NCBI GenBank assembly: GCA_016709025.1
Contig: JADJEQ010000012.1
Coordinates: forward strand, 62,001-126,000
Origin: Bacteroidales bacterium
Lineage (GTDB): Bacteria > Bacteroidota > Bacteroidia > Bacteroidales > Lentimicrobiaceae
Direction of reading: 5' to 3'
DNA: 64,000 nt
Positions 28,340 to 36,873 of this stretch are shown piece by piece. The notes below the pieces were generated by a model. That model saw nothing but the letters and a program-made list of their open reading frames with translations. It was not told the origin of the DNA and ran no database searches. A program made the translations under genes and the position numbers. Positions within the stretch are counted from its first letter, which is position 1, and each line of letters begins with the position of its first letter.

Positions 28340-30576
28340 AGGTTGCTTTGGTTTTTTATTGGTATATTTAGTTTAATTTCAGTTCCACCGCTTGATTTCC
28401 GCCGTATAAAAAATTTACCCCCCAACGAAGCAGCCCTCTCTTTCATGCTGATAAGTCCAAACGACTTTCTGGATTTTAGTCCCGATTCACTGATTCCAAT
28501 TCCATTGTCAGAAATGATAAAATAAAGATCTTCAGACACCTGATTTAAAATAATTTCTACTTTGCTGGCTTGTGAATGCCTGGCGATATTGGTTAGCGAT
28601 TCCTGCATGATTCTGAAAAGGGTAAGGGAATCGTCCGGGGACAGGTTTAAGCCGCTGTCTATATGAAGATTGACCTCTATCCCACATCTGTGAGCAAATT
28701 CGTTCGTGTACCACTCAATGGCAGCTTCAAGCCCAAGGTCCTCAATAATCTCCGGCCTTAGCTGAGAGGTAAGCCTTTGAACTGTCTTAATGGTTTCAGA
28801 AACCAGGGAGGTAAGTTTATTAATTTTAATAACTACTTCATCGCCGGAAACATTTTGCTTGATGATTCCCAGATCTATCTTGACTGCCGTAAGTGCCTGT
28901 CCCAGATCGTCGTGGAGTTCCCGCGAAATGGCAGCTCTTTCAGTTTCTCTTGCTTTCTCACTGTATTCCGATAATTGATGCAATTGTTCAAGCGAATTCT
29001 TTAGTATTTCTTCGGTTTTTTTTCTCTCTGAAATATCCTGAATGGTGCCCAGCCATTTTTCAGTTTCCCCGGCATCATTGATCATCCTTTCGGCCTGAAT
29101 ATGAACTGTGTGCTTTTCACAACCCGGGAGAATTATACGATAGTCGCTGCTAAGAGGCAACCCGGAAGCCCGGGCAGCAGCTATCTCTTTCTGCATTGAG
29201 ACTCTGTCACCAGGATGTGCATACTTTAATAACAAATCCATCGATGGGGTGATTGATCGCGGGCTATAACCAAACATGCGGAAAGTCTCGTCCGACCAAT
29301 GCATTTCGTTGGTCAGGGTGTTAAGTTCCCAACTGCCGAGATGTGATATTTGCTGGGCTTTGGCAAGTGCAGCCTCACTCCTTTGGAGTTCCAGTTGCGC
29401 CTGATTCCTGTCAGCAACATTGGTTCCTATGCCTATCAGGTATATCTGTCCCTGATCCTCGAATTTAACAGCGGTAAGCAGAAATGGGATCAGCCGGCCA
29501 TCTTTCGTTAGAAGCTGCGCCTCAACGGATGCCTCTCCTGTATCTAAAAAAGACTCAAGCGATTTCATGACAGCAACCTGGTCTTCCGGGGTGTACCAAT
29601 CTATTACATGACGGCCTTTCAGCTCATCTGCCTCGTAGCCGAACAGCGTTTCATGCTCTTTGTTCCAGGTTACCAATCTGAGCTCAGGATAGGTATAAAG
29701 GTAAAAGATGCCCGGGATACTGTTTAACAGAGCTTTGGAAAACAATTGTTCCCGATGCAGTTTTTCTTCAGTATTCTTTCTTTCAGTGATGTCTTTGGCA
29801 AAACAAAGAAATGTATTGTTGTCTAACCTGATTGCTTCAATAGCCCACCACCTTTTGTTTCCGTCTTTTCGCCTTGACTTCAGATCTGTCGCGGCTTTTC
29901 CTGTATTCACCAGGTTCTTGTAAAAATTCAATCCATGTTCCACCGACTCCTCGTGAAGTAATTCTTTAACCGTCATATTTAAGAGTTCCTTCTTTGAATA
30001 TCCTGTGTGCAGACAAGCTGCCTGATTCACATCCAGGTTCCTGCCGGCCTTGTCAAAAATGAAAACACCATCCGGTGCATTGTCAATATAACTTCGATAT
30101 TTTTCCTCACTCTTTTTAAGAGCATTATTTGCCCTTGTTAATGCAGCTGCTGATTTTTCGAGTTGCTCCGAATTCCATACAATAATCTGTTTTTGATTGA
30201 AAAGATCGAGAAATACATTGATCTTGCAAAGGAGAATATGACTGTTGACAGGCTTGAAAATATAATCAACAGCTCCGGATTTATATCCTTCAAACAGTTC
30301 AATTTCATCAATGTGATTGGCTGTAAGAAATATGATCGGCACTTTGTCGATAATTCTGAAATCATTCAATTTTACTGCAAGTTCATAACCGTTCATTCCC
30401 GGCATCCTTACGTCCAGGATGGCCAGTGCCAATTCAATTCCCTGTGTTTTTTTCAGAGCCTCTTCACCTGACAATGCCAGAATCAGGTTGGCATTTATAT
30501 TTTTTAATAAAGCCTCAAGGTATGATAAATTTAATTCATTGTCATCAACAACCAGCAGATTTGGAGTTTGTTCCAT
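28336..30576 (-). CDS. Multi-sensor histidine kinase (REC-PAS-PAS-PAS-HisKA_3-HATPase)
   Basis: 746 residues, with no membrane segment, so probably cytoplasmic. Order: N-terminal receiver (1-125, phosphoacceptor Asp55 in AILDVRMPGMNG), PAS (about 160-275, EEKYRSYIDNAPDGVFIFD), PAS (about 280-395, LLNSIPGIFYLYTYPE), PAS (about 400-520, HLGSWELNTLTNEMHWSDETF), the HisKA_3 dimerisation domain with RELHDDLGQALTAVKIDL, and an HATPase_c domain (MQESLTNIARHSQA, SDNGIGI, GLISMKERAASLGG). HisKA_3 kinases pair with LuxR-type regulators, and one follows immediately. The N-terminal receiver suggests a preceding phosphorelay or cross-talk with the stand-alone receiver. Confidence 0.94.
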   Translation of the reverse strand: MEQTPNLLVVDDNELNLSYLEALLKNINANLILALSGEEALKKTQGIELALAILDVRMPGMNGYELAVKLNDFRIIDKVPIIFLTANHIDEIELFEGYKSGAVDYIFKPVNSHILLCKINVFLDLFNQKQIIVWNSEQLEKSAAALTRANNALKKSEEKYRSYIDNAPDGVFIFDKAGRNLDVNQAACLHTGYSKKELLNMTVKELLHEESVEHGLNFYKNLVNTGKAATDLKSRRKDGNKRWWAIEAIRLDNNTFLCFAKDITERKNTEEKLHREQLFSKALLNSIPGIFYLYTYPELRLVTWNKEHETLFGYEADELKGRHVIDWYTPEDQVAVMKSLESFLDTGEASVEAQLLTKDGRLIPFLLTAVKFEDQGQIYLIGIGTNVADRNQAQLELQRSEAALAKAQQISHLGSWELNTLTNEMHWSDETFRMFGYSPRSITPSMDLLLKYAHPGDRVSMQKEIAAARASGLPLSSDYRIILPGCEKHTVHIQAERMINDAGETEKWLGTIQDISERKKTEEILKNSLEQLHQLSEYSEKARETERAAISRELHDDLGQALTAVKIDLGIIKQNVSGDEVVIKINKLTSLVSETIKTVQRLTSQLRPEIIEDLGLEAAIEWYTNEFAHRCGIEVNLHIDSGLNLSPDDSLTLFRIMQESLTNIARHSQASKVEIILNQVSEDLYFIISDNGIGISESGLKSRKSFGLISMKERAASLGGKFFIRRKSSGGTEIKLNIPIKNQSNL

Positions 30577-30990
30577 AATTTAACGAGGTGCTTATTCTTG
30601 TCGCAAGGTCTGATTTTTTATTCAAATTCCAAACTTCAATTTTATTTGTTTTATTCTTGTATTATTAGAGACTATTTAAAATTTTTAATTTGATTTTCCC
30701 GTCCTTGGCGGGTGTAAAAAAAGGGCATCCAAATTTTGTAAAATTATTCGTTTGCTGCTGTGATTTTATCGTAACCCCCCTAGGGGGCCTCGGGTTTAGT
30801 AAAATTTAAACAATCTCTTAGACCTGACAGAATTGAAGAATTGCCGCAATACCCTTCTTTTTCAAATTGATCCGCAGTGTTAAATTTTCTATCACACTCA
30901 TGCTGAGTGAAGATGTGAATATTATTCTGCCAAAAGGTTACTATGATGCCAAAATCCAGATTCAACACATGGCAACAGCCAATAAAATCT
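30577..30990. other. Gene-poor divergent intergenic region
   Basis: About 410 nt between the kinase gene (minus) and the efflux operon (plus). It contains a probable copy of a dispersed inverted-repeat element (30668-30750) and a short perfect palindrome CCCCCTAGGGGG at 30776-30787. A 62-codon minus-strand frame at 30780-30968 has no recognisable product, and I do not call it. Confidence 0.45.
30668..30750 (+). repeat. Diverged copy of a dispersed intergenic element (copy 3)
   Basis: It shares the opening GAGACT, an A/T block, the CCCGTCC/GGCGGG hairpin and an AATTTTGTAAA tail with the elements at 35257 and 49727. Similarity is weaker than between those two, and no right-hand terminal repeat is seen. 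Confidence 0.4.
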
Positions 30991-30998
30991 TAATTTTG
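30991..30998 (+). promoter_or_regulatory. Bacteroidota -7 box TAATTTTG upstream of the efflux operon
   Basis: TAATTTTG matches TAnnTTTG and implies a leader of about 55 nt for the adaptor gene at 31059. Confidence 0.5.
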
Positions 30999-31058
30999 CC
31001 GTTAAACATATGTTGATTTTTCTTGTACGGCTTATTTTTTTGAATCAATCTGATTATT

Positions 31059-32309
31059 ATGGCATTTCCCCGATTTAACCGAAAACTTTGGTTCGTTCTT
31101 CCGGCCGTGGTTATTGCGGTCGCAGCCAGCTGGTATTATTTCTCAGGAAATAAAAACGATGGATCAGCATTAACGGCAAAAGTTGAATATGGCAACTTCA
31201 ACATCAACGTTACCACCACTGGTGAACTGGAAGCAAAAAACTCGGAAAATATCATTGGCCCTCCAGGTCTCCGTGAAGTGAGGATATGGCAGGTGATGAT
31301 CAGCGATATTATTCCCGAAGGAACTATTGTTGATTCAGGACAATACGTTGCTACCCTCGACAGAACTGAAATTACCAACCGGATGAAAGACCTTGAGAGT
31401 GAACTTGAGAAGCTGGAATCACAGTACATCAAAACCAAGCTCGATACTTCGATGGATCTCAGGGCGGCAAGGGAAGAGCTTATAAATATGAATTACGCCC
31501 TCGAAGAGAAACAGATTACGGTCGATCAGTCAATCTATGAACCACCGGCTACCCAACGCCAGGCAAAACTTGATCTTGAGAAGGCCCAGCGGGCATACCA
31601 GCAGGCCCAGAAAAACTATAAACTTCGCCTCGACAAGGCAAACGCCAATATGCAGGAAGTGTCAGCATCCTTTACCCAGGCCCAGCGAAGGCTTGAGCAG
31701 ATTCAGGATGTGCTTAAGGGATTTACAGTTACAGCCCCCAAGGGCGGCATGGTGATCTATAAGCGCAACTGGGACGGATCAAAAATGGGCATCGGTGCAA
31801 CCATGAGTTCATGGGAGAATATCGTAGCAACCTTACCCAATCTGACTGCGATGATTTCAAAAACCTATGTGAACGAAATTGACATCAGCAAAATTAAAGT
31901 TGGTCAAAAGACGGAAATTTCCATTGATGCATTCCCCGAACGGAAATATACCGGACAGGTAACTGAGGTTGCCAACATCGGCGAACAGATGCAAAGTTCA
32001 AACGCCAAAGTATTCGAAGTCAAGATAAAAGTCAATGAGTTTGACTCAATCCTCAGGCCGGCCATGACAACCAAGAACATCATTACTACTTCAATAATTC
32101 CAAAAGTAATGTTTCTGCCGATTGAGTGTGTTCATACAGCCGATAGCATCAGTTTTGTCTACCTGGTAAAAAGAGAAATACGACAACAGATAGTAACCGG
32201 GCAAACCAACGAAAACCAGATCGTTGTCACCAAAGGTCTGAAAAAGGATGATGAGGTTTACCTTTCACCTCCTGAAAATTCAGCTAAGTGGCGGTTGGAA
32301 AAACTTTAA
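31059..32309 (+). CDS. HlyD/MacA-type periplasmic adaptor protein
   Basis: 416 residues. A membrane anchor lies at 10-28 (LWFVLPAVVIAVAASWYYF). Then come the lipoyl/barrel-sandwich half (VEYGNFNINVTTTGELEA, VDSGQYVATLDR), a long coiled-coil hairpin (about 105-215, MKDLESELEKLESQYI to YQQAQKNYKLRLDKANANM), the second lipoyl half (FTVTAPKGGMVIYKR) and a beta-barrel (VGQKTEISIDAFPERKYTGQVTEV). It bridges an inner-membrane transporter to the outer-membrane channel encoded two genes downstream. First gene of the adaptor-permease-TolC operon. Confidence 0.92.
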   Translation: MAFPRFNRKLWFVLPAVVIAVAASWYYFSGNKNDGSALTAKVEYGNFNINVTTTGELEAKNSENIIGPPGLREVRIWQVMISDIIPEGTIVDSGQYVATLDRTEITNRMKDLESELEKLESQYIKTKLDTSMDLRAAREELINMNYALEEKQITVDQSIYEPPATQRQAKLDLEKAQRAYQQAQKNYKLRLDKANANMQEVSASFTQAQRRLEQIQDVLKGFTVTAPKGGMVIYKRNWDGSKMGIGATMSSWENIVATLPNLTAMISKTYVNEIDISKIKVGQKTEISIDAFPERKYTGQVTEVANIGEQMQSSNAKVFEVKIKVNEFDSILRPAMTTKNIITTSIIPKVMFLPIECVHTADSISFVYLVKREIRQQIVTGQTNENQIVVTKGLKKDDEVYLSPPENSAKWRLEKL

Positions 32310-32319
32310 AACCATTCCC

Positions 32320-33678
32320 TTGGAAAGAAAGCTTTACATACTGGCCATTGCCCTTGAAGCGGTATTTGCCAATAAGTTCAGGTCAATGCTTACAGCACTT
32401 GGCATCATCTTCGGTGTTGCTGCCGTTATCGCAATGCTTGCTATTGGCAACGGAGCCCAGCAGGAGATTCTCGATCAGATGAAACTGGTAGGGGTGAATA
32501 ATATCATCATCATGCCAAAAAGTGAATCGAAAATGGAGGAAGCTGCTAAAAAAGAGGATAAGGGCAAGCAGGCAACCCAGAAATTCTCGCCCGGGCTTTC
32601 GCTAAAAGATGCACAAAGTATTAAACAGATCATTCCCTCAGTTTCCAAAGTAAGCCCCGAAGTGCTTTACGAATCACCCATTATGGCTGAGGGTGTCAGC
32701 ACCTATGGAAAAGTTACCGGGGTGACCCCTGACTTTTTCGATGTGTTTAACCTTACGCTTGAACGGGGTGAAATGTTCAATGAAGAGCAACTGAAATTCG
32801 GGAAAGCAGTTTGTATTCTGGGGGCCGGACTCAAAGGCAGGCTTTTCCCGAATACAGATCCGATCGGCCAGTTTGTGAAATGTGGGAATATCTGGCTTAA
32901 AGTTACCGGTATTCTTGATAACAGGTCAGTTTCTTCAAATCTTACGGAGAACCTGGGCATCAGTGATTATAACAATCAGGTCTTTGCTCCCATCCAGACC
33001 ATCCTTCTGCGTTACAGGGACCGCTCGGTAGTAACCACTGCAATGATTCGGGGTGGAAGCAGCACCGTCGTTTTTGACGACGGCATGATGACCTCATCCT
33101 TTGGTCCTCAGAGCAATGATGATGGCACGAATCAGATCGATAAAATTGTTGTTCAGGTCAAGGAAACAGGACTTATCAACCAGACATCGGAGGTGATAAA
33201 AAGAATGCTTACCCGCCGGCATGCGGGAGTCGACGACTTTGAGATTAAAATTCCTGAACTGCTCCTGAAACAGGAACAACGTACTAAAGACATTTTCAAC
33301 ATTGTATTGGGCGCAATTGCTTCCATCTCTCTTATTGTTGGCGGAATTGGCATCATGAACATTATGCTGGCCTCTGTAATGGAACGTACCAAAGAAATTG
33401 GTATCCGTATGGCAACCGGTGCTACCCGCCGTGATGTTGTTTTTCAGTTTCTCAGCGAAGCTACCATGATCAGCCTTTCAGGCGGAATCATCGGCATCTT
33501 CCTGGGACTGACTCTTGCTAAAATCATTACGGAGCTAACCGGAATCCTGACCATTGTGTCTATCAGCTCAATTGTAATTTCATTCGGTGTTTCAGCAACA
33601 GTTGGTATCCTTTTTGGCTATATGCCGGCTAAAAAGGCTGCCATGCAGGACCCGGTTACTTCGTTGCGTTATGAATAA
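32320..33678 (+). CDS. MacB-like ABC transporter permease (MacB_PCD plus FtsX)
   Basis: About 452 residues from a TTG at 32320, 11 nt after the adaptor stop. An ATG at 32248 in the same frame would overlap the adaptor gene by 62 nt and add 24 atypical residues, so the TTG is preferred. The N-terminal transmembrane helix (FRSMLTALGIIFGVAAVIAMLAIG) is followed by a large periplasmic MacB_PCD domain (about 45-300). The FtsX core carries SLIVGGIGIMNIMLASV, then ERTKEIGIRMATGATRRDV and two more helices. No ATP-binding domain is encoded here or next to it, so an ATPase must come from elsewhere. Confidence 0.88.
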   Translation: MERKLYILAIALEAVFANKFRSMLTALGIIFGVAAVIAMLAIGNGAQQEILDQMKLVGVNNIIIMPKSESKMEEAAKKEDKGKQATQKFSPGLSLKDAQSIKQIIPSVSKVSPEVLYESPIMAEGVSTYGKVTGVTPDFFDVFNLTLERGEMFNEEQLKFGKAVCILGAGLKGRLFPNTDPIGQFVKCGNIWLKVTGILDNRSVSSNLTENLGISDYNNQVFAPIQTILLRYRDRSVVTTAMIRGGSSTVVFDDGMMTSSFGPQSNDDGTNQIDKIVVQVKETGLINQTSEVIKRMLTRRHAGVDDFEIKIPELLLKQEQRTKDIFNIVLGAIASISLIVGGIGIMNIMLASVMERTKEIGIRMATGATRRDVVFQFLSEATMISLSGGIIGIFLGLTLAKIITELTGILTIVSISSIVISFGVSATVGILFGYMPAKKAAMQDPVTSLRYE

Positions 33679-33741
33679 CGGCCCTGACAGCTAAAAGGCA
33701 TTTCAAAGACAGAATTATTATTAATAGATAAATCCTTCACA

Positions 33742-35232
33742 ATGACAAGGATACTCAAACTTTTTTCACTATTGTTTTTGATTGCCGGATTCTATTCAGG
33801 TGCAGTGGCTCAAACAAAAACACGCGTTTTAACCCTGCCTGAAGTCATCGAAATTGCCAAACGGCAATCGCCCGATGCCCTCACCGCTATGCACAGGTTT
33901 CGCAGCAGTTATTGGCAATACCGGAATTATAAAGCGGGTCTGATGCCAATGCTCACCCTCGATGCCACACTCCCCAGCCTCAGCAGGAGCATCGAAAAGA
34001 TTATTACTACGGAAGGTGATGTCTACAGCGAACGCAATGTTGCAACCTATTCGTCCGGATTATCCTTAACCAAGAATATCGGACTGACCGGGGGACAGAT
34101 TTTTCTGAATTCCAACCTTCAGAGGCTTGACCAGTTCGGCGACAGTACCATAACATCTTATCTTTCAACCCCATTAAACATCGGGATCAACCAGCCTCTC
34201 TTTAATTACAATGCCTATAAATGGTTGCGTAAAACCGAGCCAATGCGCTACAGCGAAGCAGAACGACGTTATCTTGAAGATGTTGAGAGAGTGTCCATTT
34301 CTGCTGCCGATCAGTTCTTCAGTTTGCTTGATGCACAGATAAGACTCAGGATTCAGCAATTAAACCAATCAAACAATGATACATTGTATCAGATAGCCAG
34401 GGGACGCTATAACATCGGCACGATTGCTGAGAACGAATTGCTGCAGATTGAACTTAGCCTGTTAAATTCCAGATCTGCTGTTGAAAATGCCAACCTTGAC
34501 GTGGAGATGAAAACCTTTAACCTTCGCTCATTTCTCCGACTTTCTGAAAATGAAACCATCGTTTTGGTAGCTCCTCAATCACCACCGGCTCCGGTTATTG
34601 AAGCTCAGTTGGCTATTAACGAAGCCCGCGAAAACAGAGCAGATGCCCTGGCTTTTGATCGCAGGTTAATAGAAGCCGAAGGTGCGGTCAACAAAGCTAG
34701 AACCGAAAACCGTTTCAATGCAAATCTGTTTGCTGTTTACGGACTTACCCAATCCACAGATAATATTCAGGACGTTTACCGTGATCCACAGGAACAGCAG
34801 CAATTAGAGCTGGGTATTAGTATTCCAATTCTCGACTGGGGCTATGCCCGTGGTAGAATAAAACTGGCAGAATCGGATCAGGAACTCCAAAAGACCGCTG
34901 TTCAGCAGGAAATGCTTGACTTCGATCAGGAGGTATTTCTCAAGGTTATGCAGTTTAATATGCAGCGCAACCAATTGGTTATAGCCGCTAAAAGCGATAC
35001 CGTAGCCCTGAAACGTTACGAGGTTACCAAGCAACGCTACCTCATCGGCAAAATTGGAATCACCGACCTGAATATAGCCCAGACCGAAAAGGACAACGCC
35101 CAGCAAGGCTATATCGCAGCGCTGTCATTATATTGGCGGAGTTTTTATGAACTTCGCAGGCTCACCCTCTACGACTTTGTTGCCCATAACCGCATCATTT
35201 TCCATTTTGAGGATATCCCTGACGTGGAATAG
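33742..35232 (+). CDS. TolC-family outer-membrane efflux protein
   Basis: 496 residues. Signal peptide at 1-24 (ends GAVA before QTKT). Two OEP repeats with long helices can be seen (LPEVIEIAKRQSPDALTAMHRF at the start; RADALAFDRRLIEAEGAVNKARTEN in the second half), and aromatic beta-strand regions such as LSTPLNIGINQPLFNYN, ELGISIPILDWGYARGR. It forms the trimeric outer-membrane exit duct for the adaptor and permease upstream; there are 63 nt between the genes. A terminator follows. Confidence 0.93.
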   Translation: MTRILKLFSLLFLIAGFYSGAVAQTKTRVLTLPEVIEIAKRQSPDALTAMHRFRSSYWQYRNYKAGLMPMLTLDATLPSLSRSIEKIITTEGDVYSERNVATYSSGLSLTKNIGLTGGQIFLNSNLQRLDQFGDSTITSYLSTPLNIGINQPLFNYNAYKWLRKTEPMRYSEAERRYLEDVERVSISAADQFFSLLDAQIRLRIQQLNQSNNDTLYQIARGRYNIGTIAENELLQIELSLLNSRSAVENANLDVEMKTFNLRSFLRLSENETIVLVAPQSPPAPVIEAQLAINEARENRADALAFDRRLIEAEGAVNKARTENRFNANLFAVYGLTQSTDNIQDVYRDPQEQQQLELGISIPILDWGYARGRIKLAESDQELQKTAVQQEMLDFDQEVFLKVMQFNMQRNQLVIAAKSDTVALKRYEVTKQRYLIGKIGITDLNIAQTEKDNAQQGYIAALSLYWRSFYELRRLTLYDFVAHNRIIFHFEDIPDVE

Positions 35233-35256
35233 CTGTAATATTTGATGGCCTATTTT

Positions 35257-35390
35257 TTAAGAGACTTTTAAAGTTTTTTTAAACTCTATGAATAGGCCCG
35301 TCCTTTAGGGCGGGTTTAATAATAATCAACAAAACCAGAGGCAAAATCCTGAAAAATTTGTAAATTCATAATAAATTTTTCGGATTTGCC
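35257..35390 (+). repeat. Dispersed intergenic inverted-repeat element, copy 1
   Basis: It begins TTTAAGAGACTTTTAAAG, has the AATAGGCCCGTCCTTTA segment at 35291-35307 and an internal imperfect palindrome (GGCAAAATCC at 35340 to GGATTTGCC at 35390). The same series occurs at 49727-49906. The right terminal repeat present in that copy is missing here. Confidence 0.65.
35297..35318 (+). terminator. Terminator hairpin after the tolC-like gene
   Basis: CCCGTCC (35297-35303) pairs with GGGCGGG (35308-35314) around TTTA, one pair being T-G, and is followed by TTTAATAAT. The hairpin is part of the dispersed element, which thus supplies the terminator. Confidence 0.6.
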
Positions 35391-35473
35391 ATTGTCTGTG
35401 ATTTTGGCCAGAACTTAATTGCCGTTTTTCAGGACCAGGATAGGGATAACTAAAAACAAATAGCCTCTCACTG

Positions 35474-36073
35474 ATGCCTTTCAGCAACCATTACCGTCAG
35501 ATACCCATTGATAACGGATTGCTGCTCTATTTTCCGGAAATTCTCGATAAATCCGAAAGTGACAGATTCATGCACCGGATGAAGCAGGAGATTCAGTGGA
35601 AACAGGAAACTATCCGCATTTTTGGAAAATCTTATCCTACACCACGGCTCACCGCCTGGTATGGCGATGAGGGCAAAGACTACAGCTATTCAGGCCTGAA
35701 GCTTTCACCCAATAAGTGGGTTGACTTCTTGGTTGAATTAAAATCGAAGATTGAGATCTCTTGCGGCTTCGGCTTCAACTCAGTTCTCCTGAACTGGTAT
35801 CGCGATGGCAACGATAGCATGGGTTGGCATTCCGACGATGAAAAAGAGCTTGGCCGGAACCCGGTAATTGCAAGCCTGAGCCTGGGAGCCCCGCGCCTGT
35901 TCAGGCTCAGAAACAAACATGACCATAAGAAAAGCATAGGAATTGTACTCGAAAACGGAAGTTTGTTATTGATGGCGGATTCCCTGCAGCATCACTGGCA
36001 ACACAGCCTGCCGCGAACAACCAGGCCAATAGTTGACCGTATAAATCTGACCTTCAGGGCGATTATAGATTAA
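35474..36073 (+). CDS. AlkB-like 2-oxoglutarate/Fe(II)-dependent dioxygenase
   Basis: 199 residues, the usual length for the short AlkB branch (ALKBH2/3-like). The iron ligands are visible: His119 and Asp121 in GWHSDDE and the distal His177 in QHSLPR. Arginines of the 2-oxoglutarate site are in DRINLTFR (189 and 195). NWYRDGNDSMGWHSD and SLSLGAPRLFRLR are family signatures. It should repair alkylated bases by oxidative demethylation. It appears to be a single-gene unit; the next gene has its own promoter. Confidence 0.93.
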   Translation: MPFSNHYRQIPIDNGLLLYFPEILDKSESDRFMHRMKQEIQWKQETIRIFGKSYPTPRLTAWYGDEGKDYSYSGLKLSPNKWVDFLVELKSKIEISCGFGFNSVLLNWYRDGNDSMGWHSDDEKELGRNPVIASLSLGAPRLFRLRNKHDHKKSIGIVLENGSLLLMADSLQHHWQHSLPRTTRPIVDRINLTFRAIID

Positions 36074-36166
36074 CACCATGCGCTGACGGTTTTTATCATT
36101 CGCAAAGCTATAATATCATTTTGTAAATGTGTAGTTTGTGATATTAATCAGGGATTATATTTTCCA

Positions 36167-36174
36167 TATATTTG
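36167..36174 (+). promoter_or_regulatory. Bacteroidota -7 box TATATTTG for the peroxiredoxin gene
   Basis: TATATTTG lies 38 nt before the ATG at 36213, inside a longer open frame starting at 36138. It supports the downstream start. Confidence 0.6.
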
Positions 36175-36212
36175 CATCTCAAAACAATAACCCACAAAAT
36201 TCAATATCACTT

Positions 36213-36851
36213 ATGTCAGTTTTAGTCGGAAAAAAGGCTCCTCATTTTGAAGCAGATGCTGTTATCAACGGAAGTGAAATCGTTGAAAAATTTTCACTCA
36301 GCCAATTCATTGGAAAAAAGCATGTGGTTTTTTTCTTTTATCCACTTGATTTTACTTTTGTTTGTCCAACCGAGATTCTGGCATTCCAGCACAAGCTCAA
36401 TGAGTTTGAACAGCGTAATGTTGCCGTTATAGGCTGCTCTGTCGACTCAGCACATTCACATTGGGCCTGGCTTAATACCGAACTTAACAAGGGTGGTATA
36501 AAAGGTGTTACTTTCCCGCTTGTGTCAGACCTTTCCAAGACGATCTCAGAGAATTATGATGTTCTGGCCGGCACCTACGAATACGATGAAGAGGACGACC
36601 GCGTTGAGTTTGATGGAGAAGCAGTTGCTTATCGCGGGCTTTTCCTGATCGACAAACAGGGAATTGTACGGCACCAGGTAGTGAATGATCTTCCGCTTGG
36701 CCGTAGCGTGGATGAAGCAATCCGTATGGTTGACGCGCTGCAGTTTTATGAAGAAAACGGTGAAGTTTGCCCTGCCGACTGGCATAAAGGCGACAAAGCA
36801 CTGAAAGCTACCCAGGAAGGAATTTCCGAATATCTTTCTTCAAAAGAGTAG
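36213..36851 (+). CDS. Typical 2-Cys peroxiredoxin (AhpC/Prx1 type)
   Basis: 212 residues from MSVLVGKKAP. The peroxidatic cysteine is Cys51 in DFTFVCPTE and the resolving cysteine is Cys186 in NGEVCPADW. It reduces hydrogen peroxide and organic hydroperoxides in the cytoplasm, recycled by thioredoxin or AhpF. GVTFPLVSDLSKTIS and YRGLFLIDKQGIVRH are family motifs. The 25 codons upstream of 36213 in the same frame are rejected because they contain the promoter box. It is convergent with the GH35 gene, 22 nt away. Confidence 0.96.
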   Translation: MSVLVGKKAPHFEADAVINGSEIVEKFSLSQFIGKKHVVFFFYPLDFTFVCPTEILAFQHKLNEFEQRNVAVIGCSVDSAHSHWAWLNTELNKGGIKGVTFPLVSDLSKTISENYDVLAGTYEYDEEDDRVEFDGEAVAYRGLFLIDKQGIVRHQVVNDLPLGRSVDEAIRMVDALQFYEENGEVCPADWHKGDKALKATQEGISEYLSSKE

Positions 36852-36873
36852 TTTCACTGAATTTACGGAGTTG

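Noticed and set aside
30780..30968. 62-codon minus-strand frame between the kinase and efflux genes
   Set aside because: No recognisable domain, signal or promoter; kept as intergenic.
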